Of a DNA stretch of 64,000 nt, positions 27,143-36,000 are shown one piece after another. The stretch lies in NCBI RefSeq assembly GCF_014695775.1, contig NZ_JACJOX010000057.1:1-64000 (forward strand), written 5' to 3'. A program made the translations under genes and the position numbers. Each line of letters opens with the position of its first letter. Positions within the stretch are counted from its first letter, which is position 1. Origin of the DNA: Leptolyngbya sp. FACHB-60. Its GTDB lineage: Bacteria; Cyanobacteriota; Cyanobacteriia; Phormidesmidales; Phormidesmidaceae. The notes under the pieces were generated by a model that saw only the letters and a program-made list of their open reading frames with translations, was not told the origin of the DNA and did no database searches.

Positions 27143-27739
27143 TTGACCTCTGAAGTTCGTGAGTATCACCGGGCAGCTAGGATAGCTGGGGTCGATGAGG
27201 TGGGGCGAGGGTGTCTATTTGGGCCAGTGGTAGCGGCGGCGGTTGTGCTGTCGCCCCAAGCTTGTTGGCAGCTTCAGTCGCTAGGGGTGACCGATAGCAA
27301 GCGCTTGAGCGAAGCCCGTCGCGAAAGCCTGATAGAGCCCATTCAACGGTTGTCCACAGACTATGGCCTGGGCTTAGCCACTATCCACGATATTGAGCGC
27401 CTTAATATTCTCTATGCCAGTCTTTTGGCGATGAAACGAGCGCTGCATCGCCTGTCCACTTCGCCGGATCTCTGCCTAGTTGACGGTAACCAGCTCATTC
27501 CTCACTTGCACTTGCCCCAGCGAGCGGTGGTGCAGGGCGATCGCATCCACACCGAGATTGCCGCCGCCAGCATCTTGGCCAAAGTATGGCGCGATCGCCT
27601 CATTGTGCGCCTTGACCGTCGCTATCCCGGTTACCACCTGGCTCGCAACAAAGGTTACGGCAGTGCTGCCCATCGCCTAGCCCTGCAAACACTAGGACCC
27701 ACGCCCCAGCACCGCCGTTCCTTTAAGGGGTGTGGCTAG
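27143..27739 (+). CDS. rnhB: Ribonuclease HII
   Basis: RNase HII removes the RNA strand of RNA-DNA hybrids and single ribonucleotides in DNA. The signature GVDEVGRGCLFGPV near residues 16-29 has the first metal-binding Asp and Glu, and SILAKVWRDRL and YPGYHLARNKGYG complete the active-site region. The start appears to be TTG at 27143, three bases after the rne stop, with no ATG before the active-site motif. Tight spacing suggests translational coupling with rne, an arrangement common in cyanobacteria. Length (198) is normal. Confidence 0.93.
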   Translation: MTSEVREYHRAARIAGVDEVGRGCLFGPVVAAAVVLSPQACWQLQSLGVTDSKRLSEARRESLIEPIQRLSTDYGLGLATIHDIERLNILYASLLAMKRALHRLSTSPDLCLVDGNQLIPHLHLPQRAVVQGDRIHTEIAAASILAKVWRDRLIVRLDRRYPGYHLARNKGYGSAAHRLALQTLGPTPQHRRSFKGCG

Positions 27740-27858
27740 CGCAGGATGGGGCTGTTGTTGCCAGTTCTCAACAGAACCTTACTTTTGATGGCAATGCGTT
27801 TGTAGACCAAAAGCCATCAAGATCCGGATTGTCCTAAATCTGCTTCAGAGGAACTGCC

Positions 27859-28989
27859 ATGAAATGTCTTGTGATTTGCTGCGACGGCACGTGGCAAAAA
27901 GCTAGCCAAAGGTTTCCTACCAATGTGGTTAAGCTAGCCCAAATTATTCAAACCAACGATAAAAACTTGCAGCAGCCCCAGCTGCTGGAATACAGCCCTG
28001 GCATTGGTTCTGGTGGCAAGCTGATCAATCGCCTGGCTGGTGGAGCCTTTGGTTGGGGCATTGACGAAAACATCCAGGCTGCCTACCGCTTTCTCTGCCT
28101 CAACTACGACGACGGCGACGAAATCTACCTGTTCGGCTTCAGCCGTGGAGCCTATACCGTGCGCAGCCTAGCCGGGCTCATGCGCATTGCTGGGGGCTTG
28201 TTGCCCCGTGCCGAAGTGCTTAAGGTGCCAGCTGTTTACGACATCTACCGCAGTCAAGGCCGCTACATTGACAAACGCCACATCAGCAAAGGTGACTTTA
28301 ACCGCCGCGAGCTAGAGCGCAAAAAGAAGGCTATGCAGTCCCTTAGCACTAGCGTGCGCTCTGCTAGAGTCACTGTGCTGGGTTGCTGGGAGACAGTAGG
28401 TGCTCTTGGTGTGCCACGCACTATTCCACTGCTCAGCCAGCTGCTCAACAAGAAGTATGAATTCCACGACCACCAGCTCAGCAACATCATCGATCACGCC
28501 CTCCATGCGGTTGCGATCGATGAAATGCGCAAAGTTTTTGACTTTACCCCCATGCAGCAAAGCCAGAAGAACATTGATGCGGGGCAAACCCTTCAACAAG
28601 TTTGGTTCCCGGGCGACCATGGTGCCGTTGGCGGCGGCGAGTTTGCATCCTTACCCCTCGCAGATGGTGCGCTGCTGTGGATGATTGACACCATACAAAC
28701 CACTCTTGACCTAGGCCTAAAGTTTGACTTAAACCCACTGCAACGTGCTCCAACCTCTTCAAACCCGATTCAGGCACCCACCATTCGTCCAGACCCAACG
28801 GCTTTAGTACCCCGAGAACCTATCTCTTGGCTGTTTCGACTGACAGGTCTCCAGCGCCGTAGCATTCCTCCAGATGCAGTTCTTCACCGCAGTGTATTTC
28901 AGCGCTGGCAGGCACTAGGTGCTGGTTACCGTCCCAGCAATCTTCCTCCGGAACTGGTGAGCCAGCTCAACTCGTACATCTCGGCCTGA
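27859..28989 (+). CDS. DUF2235 alpha/beta hydrolase-like protein
   Basis: The 376-residue protein carries the DUF2235 hallmarks: the N-terminal VICCDGTWQ, GIDENIQAAYRFLCLNYDDG and the GxSxG elbow FGFSRGAYTVRSLAG near residue 95. DFTPMQQSQ and VWFPGDHGAVGGG (a probable catalytic His/Asp region) come later. Some family members are phospholipase effectors of type VI secretion; others are uncharacterised and cytosolic. No VgrG, PAAR, immunity gene or signal peptide is near, so a housekeeping or storage-lipid role is as likely. It lies upstream of a tRNA gene. Confidence 0.88.
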   Translation: MKCLVICCDGTWQKASQRFPTNVVKLAQIIQTNDKNLQQPQLLEYSPGIGSGGKLINRLAGGAFGWGIDENIQAAYRFLCLNYDDGDEIYLFGFSRGAYTVRSLAGLMRIAGGLLPRAEVLKVPAVYDIYRSQGRYIDKRHISKGDFNRRELERKKKAMQSLSTSVRSARVTVLGCWETVGALGVPRTIPLLSQLLNKKYEFHDHQLSNIIDHALHAVAIDEMRKVFDFTPMQQSQKNIDAGQTLQQVWFPGDHGAVGGGEFASLPLADGALLWMIDTIQTTLDLGLKFDLNPLQRAPTSSNPIQAPTIRPDPTALVPREPISWLFRLTGLQRRSIPPDAVLHRSVFQRWQALGAGYRPSNLPPELVSQLNSYISA

Positions 28990-29068
28990 GCCAAAGCATT
29001 TAATTTAAAAAGAACGGGTTGAGAGCTTCCCACAGCCGACCGTTGTTTGCTATGCTAAATCACCGAAC

Positions 29069-29150
29069 GCGGATGTGGCGGAATTGGTAGACGCGCTAGA
29101 TTTAGGTTCTAGTGTCTTCGGACGTGAAGGTTCAAGTCCTTTCATCCGCA
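29069..29150 (+). tRNA. trnL-UAG: tRNA-Leu (anticodon UAG)
   Basis: The 82-base cloverleaf has a 7-bp acceptor stem (GCGGATG with CATCCGC), a D-arm region GGCGGAATTGGTAGACGCG and an anticodon stem CTAGA/TCTAG enclosing TTTAGGT, so the anticodon is UAG. The long variable arm TGTCTTCGGACGT and the T-arm GGTTCAAGTCC are typical of leucine tRNAs. CCA is not encoded. It reads CUN leucine codons. A TATGCT 13 bases upstream may be its -10. Confidence 0.96.
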
Positions 29151-29158
29151 TTGTTAAC

Positions 29159-29200
29159 GAAGCGGTGTGTGAAGCAATTAGCTGCTTTACACACCGCTTC
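29159..29200 (+). terminator. Hairpin after tRNA-Leu
   Basis: Arms 29159-29176 (GAAGCGGTGTGTGAAGCA) and 29183-29200 pair over 18 bases with one G-T position and a six-base loop. It begins eight bases after the tRNA. A T run comes only about 15 bases later, so termination is likely but may involve other steps such as 3' trimming. Confidence 0.7.
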
Positions 29201-29599
29201 GCCTGACTGCCTAAATTTTTTACATTTTTAGAGAAATATTGGGTGTTGCTGAATTTAGACGTGAATCTGGGTAGAGGCGTGAGCGCAACTAAACCAGAGG
29301 CCTTATGGCTGCTCATCTTGACAAGAGACGTTAAGTTTTTGACTCATACCTGATCCAGCCGCTTTGTTCGCAAGGCATCTTTGCTTTTGTAGCAAAGGTT
29401 AGAGATCCCTTCTAAATTTCCGTGAAAAAGGGTTTTGAACTGGCCTCAACTCCCTTTTTCCAAGAGGGCAAAGATATCGGCAGATGTCTAACGCTACGGC
29501 AGAACTCTTTGCAAACAACCCATAGAATTGACCCTGACTAGGCGAAACAGGCTAACAGTAATTAATTGAAGGCTGTCATGCTGAGAAGCAAACTTAGCC
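29201..29599. other. Intergenic region between tRNA-Leu hairpin and the DUF3143 gene
   Basis: I see no gene, RNA or repeat in these roughly 400 bases. A minus-strand frame at 29050-29316 reads antisense through the tRNA and is not credible. Confidence 0.5.
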
Positions 29600-29872
29600 C
29601 TAGGGGCCGGAGAAAATAGCTTCTTCTAAATCTTGTCGGCTTAGAGAGTACTTAAACACGCGCTGAATGTCTTTGTTATCTGACCCGGCGCTGATATAGC
29701 GCACCACAATGCAGTCGGTTTCAAGTAGAATCTCAGCTTCCCATCGGGGACGAATCACGTGCCAACAGTGAAGAGCATCGCTGTCTTGGGTACAGCCCCG
29801 CTGTCGTAGCCAAGCTTCGATGTCGGGCAGCGGGTAATTATAGAGAGGTGTGGTTGCGGAGGGAAGTGCCAT
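29600..29872 (-). CDS. DUF3143-like small protein
   Basis: The 90-residue protein (LYNYPLPDIEAWLRQRGC, WEAEILLETDCIVVRYI) resembles the cyanobacterial DUF3143 family as I remember it. It has no signal peptide or membrane segment. The gene is 42 bp downstream of the J-domain protein gene and probably co-transcribed; this pairing suggests a shared chaperone-related function, which is an inference. Biochemical function is unknown. Confidence 0.75.
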   Translation of the reverse strand: MALPSATTPLYNYPLPDIEAWLRQRGCTQDSDALHCWHVIRPRWEAEILLETDCIVVRYISAGSDNKDIQRVFKYSLSRQDLEEAIFSGP

Positions 29873-29914
29873 AGCCGTGAGTTACAGAAATAAAGAGTGA
29901 ATAGCAATACGTAA

Positions 29915-30523
29915 CTACAGCCAAGTGGGTGGTGCAGATGTTAGAAATTTTGGACTAGGCAGCGCTTCCGGTAAAGAAGGTGCCCTTAGAGAGGTATCCC
30001 CTGCTGACGGTTTTGGCTCTAGTTGTTGGTCTAGAGTCACTTCAATGTCAGGGCTGGTCTGCGCAGGTAATGTCTCTAGATTGGCGGTATAGTTGCCTCG
30101 GGTCAGGCTGACGGTCACCACTAAGGCCAGGCAAGCTACAAAGGTAAGCCCTAAAATAAATAGGGCAAAAATTTCTCCAGCTGATAGGGGGCGATCGGTA
30201 GGGTCGAGATACATGTTGGCAGGCTCTCGTCGCTGGGGGGATGCTGGACGACTTAGTGGCTCCAAAGGCTGCATGACTGATATGCGAGAGTAGCCTACTT
30301 TCTGGTCGTAAGTCCAACGTCGATCGGGGCTGCTGAGAATGGCGTAGGCTTCGTTGAGCTGTTGAAATTTTTCAGTTGCTTCGGTAGCGGGCAAATCGGT
30401 GGTGTCGGGGTGGTAGAGCTTGCTGAGGTCACGAAAGGCACGCCGAATTTGCTGGGGGCTAGCAGTAGGCTTAACCCCTAATTGATCGTAATGGGTTTTA
30501 GGTCTTGGGTTTGCGTCAGGCAT
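29915..30523 (-). CDS. J-domain protein with one membrane segment
   Basis: The N-terminal 70 residues are a J domain (HYDQLGVKPTASPQQIRRAF, with the essential HPD in KLYHPDTTD and FQQLNEAYAILSSPDRR). J domains stimulate Hsp70 ATPase activity. A single membrane span follows at about 125-150 (IFALFILGLTFVACLALVV), then a Pro/Ser-rich tail. It lacks the Gly/Phe and zinc-finger regions, so it is a type III J-protein, probably recruiting DnaK to a membrane. The DUF3143 gene is just downstream. Confidence 0.87.
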   Translation of the reverse strand: MPDANPRPKTHYDQLGVKPTASPQQIRRAFRDLSKLYHPDTTDLPATEATEKFQQLNEAYAILSSPDRRWTYDQKVGYSRISVMQPLEPLSRPASPQRREPANMYLDPTDRPLSAGEIFALFILGLTFVACLALVVTVSLTRGNYTANLETLPAQTSPDIEVTLDQQLEPKPSAGDTSLRAPSLPEALPSPKFLTSAPPTWL

Positions 30524-30570
30524 GGCATCCCACTGGCAGAGCAGTTAGCAGGGGTATAGGCTGTTTGCTC

Positions 30571-31422
30571 CTATCCCGGAGCTAAGTCCCAATCGTCAAA
30601 GGAGCGAGTTAGGCGAATTTGAGCCAGGGTAAATACGACAGGAATGACCCGACCGTGATTGGTTGCGATCGCGCGCCAGCCCAAATCAGCTAAAAACCAG
30701 CCCCACAGCGTGGGTCCTAGCACCGAAAACACGGCTCGAGTAGCGCCGTAACGAGCGGCGTTAGTGGCTACCCCTCGGGAGGCCATGCGGAGAGCAACCT
30801 GCCGGTGTACTTGGGTCAACATCGTGCCACCCCCTTTAATTACGGCCTGTCGGCTGATTTCGTAGCGGGCCATGTGGAAGGCCATCTGCTGAGCAATGTG
30901 CTGAAGCAGCCAGGGCTGTAGGACCGTGCTAATTGCCACGGCACTGCTGCCCTTGGCCAATAGACTGAGGGGGTTGGCTTGCAGGGCCAGGGGCAAGGCT
31001 TGAAATTGGGCTGATTCCTGTAGAGACTTTTGAACCGACTGCTGAAGGCGATCGCGCTCTGCTTTTGGCAGCTTCTTTAGGTTGCTGCGCAGCAGGTGCA
31101 AAAACACCTCTGCTTCTAAATCGTCGGTAGACCAAGCGGCCAGGTAAGGCACCTTAAGGTAATGGCAAATCTGAATCAGCGCCTGACGATAGCTGACTCG
31201 TTGGCTCTGGCCGTTGATCACCGTTAGCCCATCTGCTGCCAAAAACCGAAAGCGTTGCTCTAGGCGATCGAGCCACTGCTGCCGTGTGCCGCTCTGCACC
31301 GTCAGTGGATCAGCTTTTTGCAGATAATCTAGCGGGTTGAAGCGAGGCCTAAACAGCATTTCTGTTAGGGCCTCCAGTTCTTCATCTGTTGCTAGCTCCA
31401 GGGCAGACCGCAGCTCATCCAC
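30571..31422 (-). CDS. YaaW-family protein
   Basis: The 283-residue protein starts MDELRSALELATDEELEAL, typical of the YaaW group (UPF0174/DUF3944-like). It has helical segments, a region that may associate with the membrane (TRAVFSVLGPTLWGWFLADL), and no catalytic motif that I can identify. Function is unknown in the family. It lies 48 bp upstream of the J-domain gene on the same strand, so the three genes (YaaW, J-domain, DUF3143) look like an operon. Confidence 0.72.
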   Translation of the reverse strand: MDELRSALELATDEELEALTEMLFRPRFNPLDYLQKADPLTVQSGTRQQWLDRLEQRFRFLAADGLTVINGQSQRVSYRQALIQICHYLKVPYLAAWSTDDLEAEVFLHLLRSNLKKLPKAERDRLQQSVQKSLQESAQFQALPLALQANPLSLLAKGSSAVAISTVLQPWLLQHIAQQMAFHMARYEISRQAVIKGGGTMLTQVHRQVALRMASRGVATNAARYGATRAVFSVLGPTLWGWFLADLGWRAIATNHGRVIPVVFTLAQIRLTRSFDDWDLAPG

Positions 31423-31522
31423 TGGGCATCACCATATTTAAAAACTGTCTTACATTTTTACACAATTCCCCAAGATAGGATGTTGAGCAACGGCTACACA
31501 CCAAAATTTGGAAGAAATGGGT

Positions 31523-32578
31523 ATGGAAGATGTAGTGGTCATTGGAGCGGGTATGAGCGGGCTGACGGCAGCTCGTCAGCTTCAGCAAGTTGGCCACCAG
31601 GTAATAGTGCTCGATAAGTCTCGCGGGCTTGGGGGGCGCTTAGCCACTCGTCGCCGTGGTCTTACGGCTATCGATCATGGGTGTCGGTATCTACAGCCTT
31701 TTTCTGACCCCACGCTCAGTTGTCTGCCTGCGTTTTTGGAGACTGGTATTCTACAGCCCTGGGAGCCAGAGACGTTTACTCTAGAGGTCGCCGGTGCCCT
31801 CAAGGCCATGCCGACGGAGACATTTTATGTAGCCCCTCAGGGCATGAGCGCTGTCGCCAAGACTCTGACTTCAGGGCTGGCTATTCACCGCCACTGGCGC
31901 GCTACAGCGCTAACTCCGCTGTCCCAGGGCTGGCGAATTGAAGGAGAAATTTTGAGTGGCGATCGCCAAGAACAACCTATCTCGATAGAAGCTAAGGCTG
32001 TGATTATAGCTATTCCTGCCCCACAAGCCGCCGTTTTGGTAGATCGGGCTGCGCCCCAGAACGAAGGCTTGGCCAAACTCATGCACCAGCTTCAGAACGT
32101 AGAGTTTGACGCCGTCATTACGGTAATGGCTGGATACAGCCCTGATCAATCTGTCAGCCTTCCGGCTCAAACCTCTCGGGGTGGCTGGATGGCAGTTGGC
32201 AACAGACAATCGGTACTACGTTGGGCCGGATTAGACAGCAGCAAGCGCACCGACTCGCAAGAGCCGGTGGTGGTTATACACAGCAGTGCGGCCTTCGCGG
32301 CCAGCAACATCGATCGCTCCGATCTAGAGCCCGCTGGCCACGAACTACTAGCTGCGGCAGCAGAGAGTTTGGCGTCTTGGCTCAGCTCTCCAACTTGGAT
32401 CCAGGTTCACCGCTGGCGCTACGGTTTTGTGCGACAGCCCCTAAGCTCTCCCGTTCTATATTCTCCATCAGTGCCAACTCTAGCGGGTTGTGGCGACTGG
32501 TGCAGTGGAGGGAATGTCGAAGGCGCGATCGCCTCAGGTCGCCAAGCCGCTCAGCTGATCGCCACAGCCCTGAAATAG
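31523..32578 (+). CDS. FAD-dependent oxidoreductase, renalase/amine-oxidase-like
   Basis: The N-terminus has the dinucleotide-binding motif VVVIGAGMSGLTAARQL and GRLATRR after the first helix, as in renalase-like NAD(P)/FAD oxidoreductases. The C-terminal GDWCSGGNVEGAIASGRQAA is the second FAD-contact motif. I prefer ATG 31523 because GGAAGA lies seven bases upstream; ATG 31517 and TTG 31508 are also in frame. Length is about 351. The substrate is unknown. It is divergent from the YaaW gene and converges with the small basic protein gene, leaving seven bases between stops. Confidence 0.87.
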   Translation: MEDVVVIGAGMSGLTAARQLQQVGHQVIVLDKSRGLGGRLATRRRGLTAIDHGCRYLQPFSDPTLSCLPAFLETGILQPWEPETFTLEVAGALKAMPTETFYVAPQGMSAVAKTLTSGLAIHRHWRATALTPLSQGWRIEGEILSGDRQEQPISIEAKAVIIAIPAPQAAVLVDRAAPQNEGLAKLMHQLQNVEFDAVITVMAGYSPDQSVSLPAQTSRGGWMAVGNRQSVLRWAGLDSSKRTDSQEPVVVIHSSAAFAASNIDRSDLEPAGHELLAAAAESLASWLSSPTWIQVHRWRYGFVRQPLSSPVLYSPSVPTLAGCGDWCSGGNVEGAIASGRQAAQLIATALK

Positions 32579-32585
32579 CGCTGGT

Positions 32586-32765
32586 CTAAGCGTTGTTGTT
32601 GGAGTATTCGCTATTCTCTTTATCTTCGGTGTTGTCCTCATCCGTTGCGCCGGTATTGTTGCGGCGGAAGAAGCGCTGATTACCCGCCCGCTTTTTGCGG
32701 AATTTGCGGGCATAGGCCTGGTTGCGAAGAGCTTTTTCTTTTTTCGGGTTGCGACGCTTAGACAT
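32586..32765 (-). CDS. Small basic protein, 59 residues, unknown function
   Basis: This short frame begins at ATG 32765 and ends with TAG at 32586. The first half is strongly basic (MSKRRNPKKEKALRNQAYAR, then KFRKKRAGNQRFFRR). The second half is acidic and Asn-rich (TDEDNTEDKENSEYSNNNA). The basic start resembles a small conserved cyanobacterial protein, from memory only. Its composition suggests nucleic-acid or ribosome binding. A clear start, stop and strong coding composition support it as a gene. Confidence 0.75.
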   Translation of the reverse strand: MSKRRNPKKEKALRNQAYARKFRKKRAGNQRFFRRNNTGATDEDNTEDKENSEYSNNNA

Positions 32766-33071
32766 TCAATAACCTCAGACAACAGGGCAGACGAGATCAG
32801 TAAACAAGGACACGGCACCTACAGCAGGGATATAACCCCGATCTCAGGCTTAAGTAGACCCCTAAGGCCCATAAAAATCTCAAGCCGGACGATCTGCCCG
32901 CACCGGCATTCGTCAACTTACGACATGCCAAAACTAGAGATTTACTGTAACACAAAGGGATACCAGGGCAGGCCCCTATTTTGATGGGGCTTGGGAAAAG
33001 TGGTGAGCGACATTGCTTGAGAGGGAAACGATAGTCAGAGGCAGCCACCGGCCATCGTTTCCCTAATTGCC
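32766..33071. other. Spacer with a hairpin downstream of glsF
   Basis: The 306-base spacer holds the promoter of the small basic protein gene. Next to the glsF stop is an 11-bp inverted repeat, AGGGAAACGAT at 33022-33032 and ATCGTTTCCCT at 33054-33064. It probably acts as the glsF 3' hairpin, although no U run follows on the minus strand. No further gene is credible here. Confidence 0.55.
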
Positions 33072-36000
33072 CTACGACTGGCTGGAACTCAGTACCTTCT
33101 CTGCCCCAGCAGTATCAGGGTTAGCCTCTGGAGTGTCGGCTTCAGAGGGCGGCACTACTTGCCAGAACTGAGGCAAGTAGTCGTTCCAGTTGGCCAGAAC
33201 CGCCTTGGCCTTGGGGCTGCCAGTATGAGCTAGGTGGGCCTCAATCAGCGCTTTGAGCTGGGCTTCCCCAGCGGGGGTAATGACCCGCTGAACTTTGACA
33301 ATCTCGGGATTGACCCGCACCGGAAAACCGCCGGTTTCATCTAGAAAGTAGGCTAGGCCGCCGGTCATGCCAGCCCCCACGTTACGGCCCACCGGCCCTA
33401 ACACGACAACTACACCACCGGTCATGTATTCACAGCAGTGATCCCCAGCGCCCTCAATCACCGCTTGCCCTTTGGAATTGCGCACGGCAAAGCGTTCGCC
33501 AGCGGTGCCCAAGGCATAGAGAGTACCGCCGGTGGCTCCGTACAGACAGGTGTTGCCAACAATCACGTTGGTCGATGGATCGTAGGTAATGCCAGCGGGG
33601 GGCTTGATCACAATCTCGCCGCCGTGCATACCCTTGCCAACGTAGTCGTTAGACTCGCCCACTAGGGTTAGGGTCATGCCCGGTAGATTAAATGCTCCAA
33701 AACTCTGACCGGCACTGCCCTCAAAGTTCAGATTAAGCTGCCCTTCAAACCCACTGTTGCCGTACTTTTCGGCGATCGCCCCGGCAACCCGAGCCCCAAT
33801 TGTGCGATCGGTGGTGACCACACTATAGGTTTTGGTCACCGTGCCCTGGTTGTGAATGGCGTGCTGAATATCAGCGTCGGCCAGCATGTCGTCGTCGAGT
33901 ACAGGGCCGTTGCTGTGAACGGCTTGGTGGTTCAGCCAGGTGCGATCGCCCCGCCCATCGGGCAGATCCATCAGAGTAGTTAGATCGAGGGCCTTGGTCT
34001 TAACCAAGGAGACATCAGTACGAGGTCTAAGCAGATCAGCCCGGCCCACAATGTCGATCAGGGAGCTGTAGCCCAGGCGGGCCAGCAGCGATCGCACCTC
34101 TTCGGCAATGTAGAAGAAGAAATTCACTACGTGCTCGGGCACGCCAGTAAACCGCTGGCGCAACTCTTCTTTTTGGGTGGCGACCCCCACCGGACAGTTG
34201 TTGGTGTGGCAGACCCGAGCCATAATGCAGCCCTCGGCAATCATGGCGATGGAGCCAAAGCCAAACTCTTCAGCACCCATTAGGGCACCCATGACGACAT
34301 CCCAGCCGGTTTTTAGGCCGCCATCAACCCGCAGGGTGACGCGATCGCGCAGCTCGTTGTCCATCAGCACCTTGTGCACCTCGGTGAGGCCCAGCTCCCA
34401 GGGCACGCCGGCGTGCTTGATGGAACTCAAGGGCGATGCCCCGGTGCCTCCGTCATGGCCCGACACCTGAATCACATCGGCATTGGCCTTAGCAACTCCG
34501 GCGGCGATGGTGCCAATGCCCACTTCAGATACCAGCTTCACCGATACTCCGGCCTTGGGGTTGATCTGGTGCAGGTCAAAAATCAGCTGAGCCAGGTCTT
34601 CAATGGAGTAGATGTCGTGGTGGGGGGGCGGTGAGATCAGCGCTACTCCAGGCTTTGAGCGGCGCAGCATAGCGATGTAGGGGCTTACCTTTTTGCCGGG
34701 TAGTTGACCGCCCTCACCGGGTTTGGCCCCCTGGGCCAGCTTGATCTCAATTTGATCGGCGTGCATCAGGTATTCAGGGGTGACCCCAAACCGTCCTGAG
34801 GCCACCTGTTTAATGGCGGAACTGGCTGTGTCGCCGTTTTTCAGACCCCGCAGGTGGGGAAAGGTGGGAGACTTGCCCTCAGCATCCACATCGGAGAGCA
34901 CCTTGAAGCGCACTGGGTCTTCGCCCCCTTCGCCAGAGTTTGACTTGCCGCCAATGCGGTTCATGGCCACCGCCAACACCTCGTGGGCCTCGCGCGATAG
35001 CGCCCCCAGCGACATGCCTCCGGTGCAGAAGCGGCGCATAATTGCCTCGGCCGACTCCACCTGATCGATGGCGATGGGCTGGCGATCGCTCTCAAAAATC
35101 AGCAAATCACGCAGGGCACTGAGAGGGCGATTTTCGAGCTGGGCGCGGTACAGCTCGTAGTGGTCGTACTGGCGATCGGCCACCGCTTTGTGCAGCAGCT
35201 TCGACATGGCGGGGTTGTTCATGTGATATTCCCCGCTAGGCCGCGACTGCACGAAGCCCATGTTTTGCAGGCGTTTGGCCGATAGCTCAGGAAACGCTCG
35301 CTGGTGGAATTGAATCGTTTCTTGGGCCAGATCTACTATGGAGAGCCCGCCCAGCCGAGAAGTGGTGCCCCGGAAGGCCAGATCCAGCAGGTCGGGGCCG
35401 ATGCCGATGGCTTCAAAAATCTGCGCCCCCCGGTAGCTGGTAATCAGCGAGATGCCCATCTTTGAGAGAATTTTCAGCAGGCCAGCATCCACGGCCTTGC
35501 GATAGTTGTCTTGAGCCCCGTTGAGGGTAGACACCGGCAGCTTGCCCGTTTCCATCAGCTTTTGGGTGCGGCTGTCAGCCCACCAGTGGCGCACCGACTC
35601 CAGCGCTAGGTAGGGGCACACAGCGCTGGCCCCATAGCCAATTAGGCAAGCAAAGTGGTGGGTGCTCCAGCACTGGGCCGTATCGACCACCAAGGAGGCG
35701 CGCATGCGCAGCCCGTCGCGAATCAAATGGTGATGCACCGCGCCCACCGCCAGCAAGGGGGGGATATAGCTAATGTCGGCGCTTAGTGGGGTAGGGTTTC
35801 CCTGAATGTCAACGCGATCGCTCAGCACCAAAATGGTTTTACCGGCCTTAACGGCTGCGTCGGCGCGATCGCACAACGCTGCCACAGCTTTTGCCAAACC
35901 CGTAGGGCCATCTTCAGTGGCATACAGGGTTGACAGGGTGGCGGTGGCAAAGCCCGACCCATGGATGTGCTCTAGCTCTACTTCATTGATCACCGGGCTT

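Noticed and set aside
29050..29316. Minus-strand reading frame of 88 codons across tRNA-Leu
   Set aside because: It reads antisense through the tRNA; the peptide (MKGLEPSRPKTLEP) is the familiar false translation of tRNA genes.
32797..33048. 83-codon minus-strand frame between glsF and the small basic protein
   Set aside because: It runs through the glsF 3' hairpin and shows no protein-like conservation pattern.
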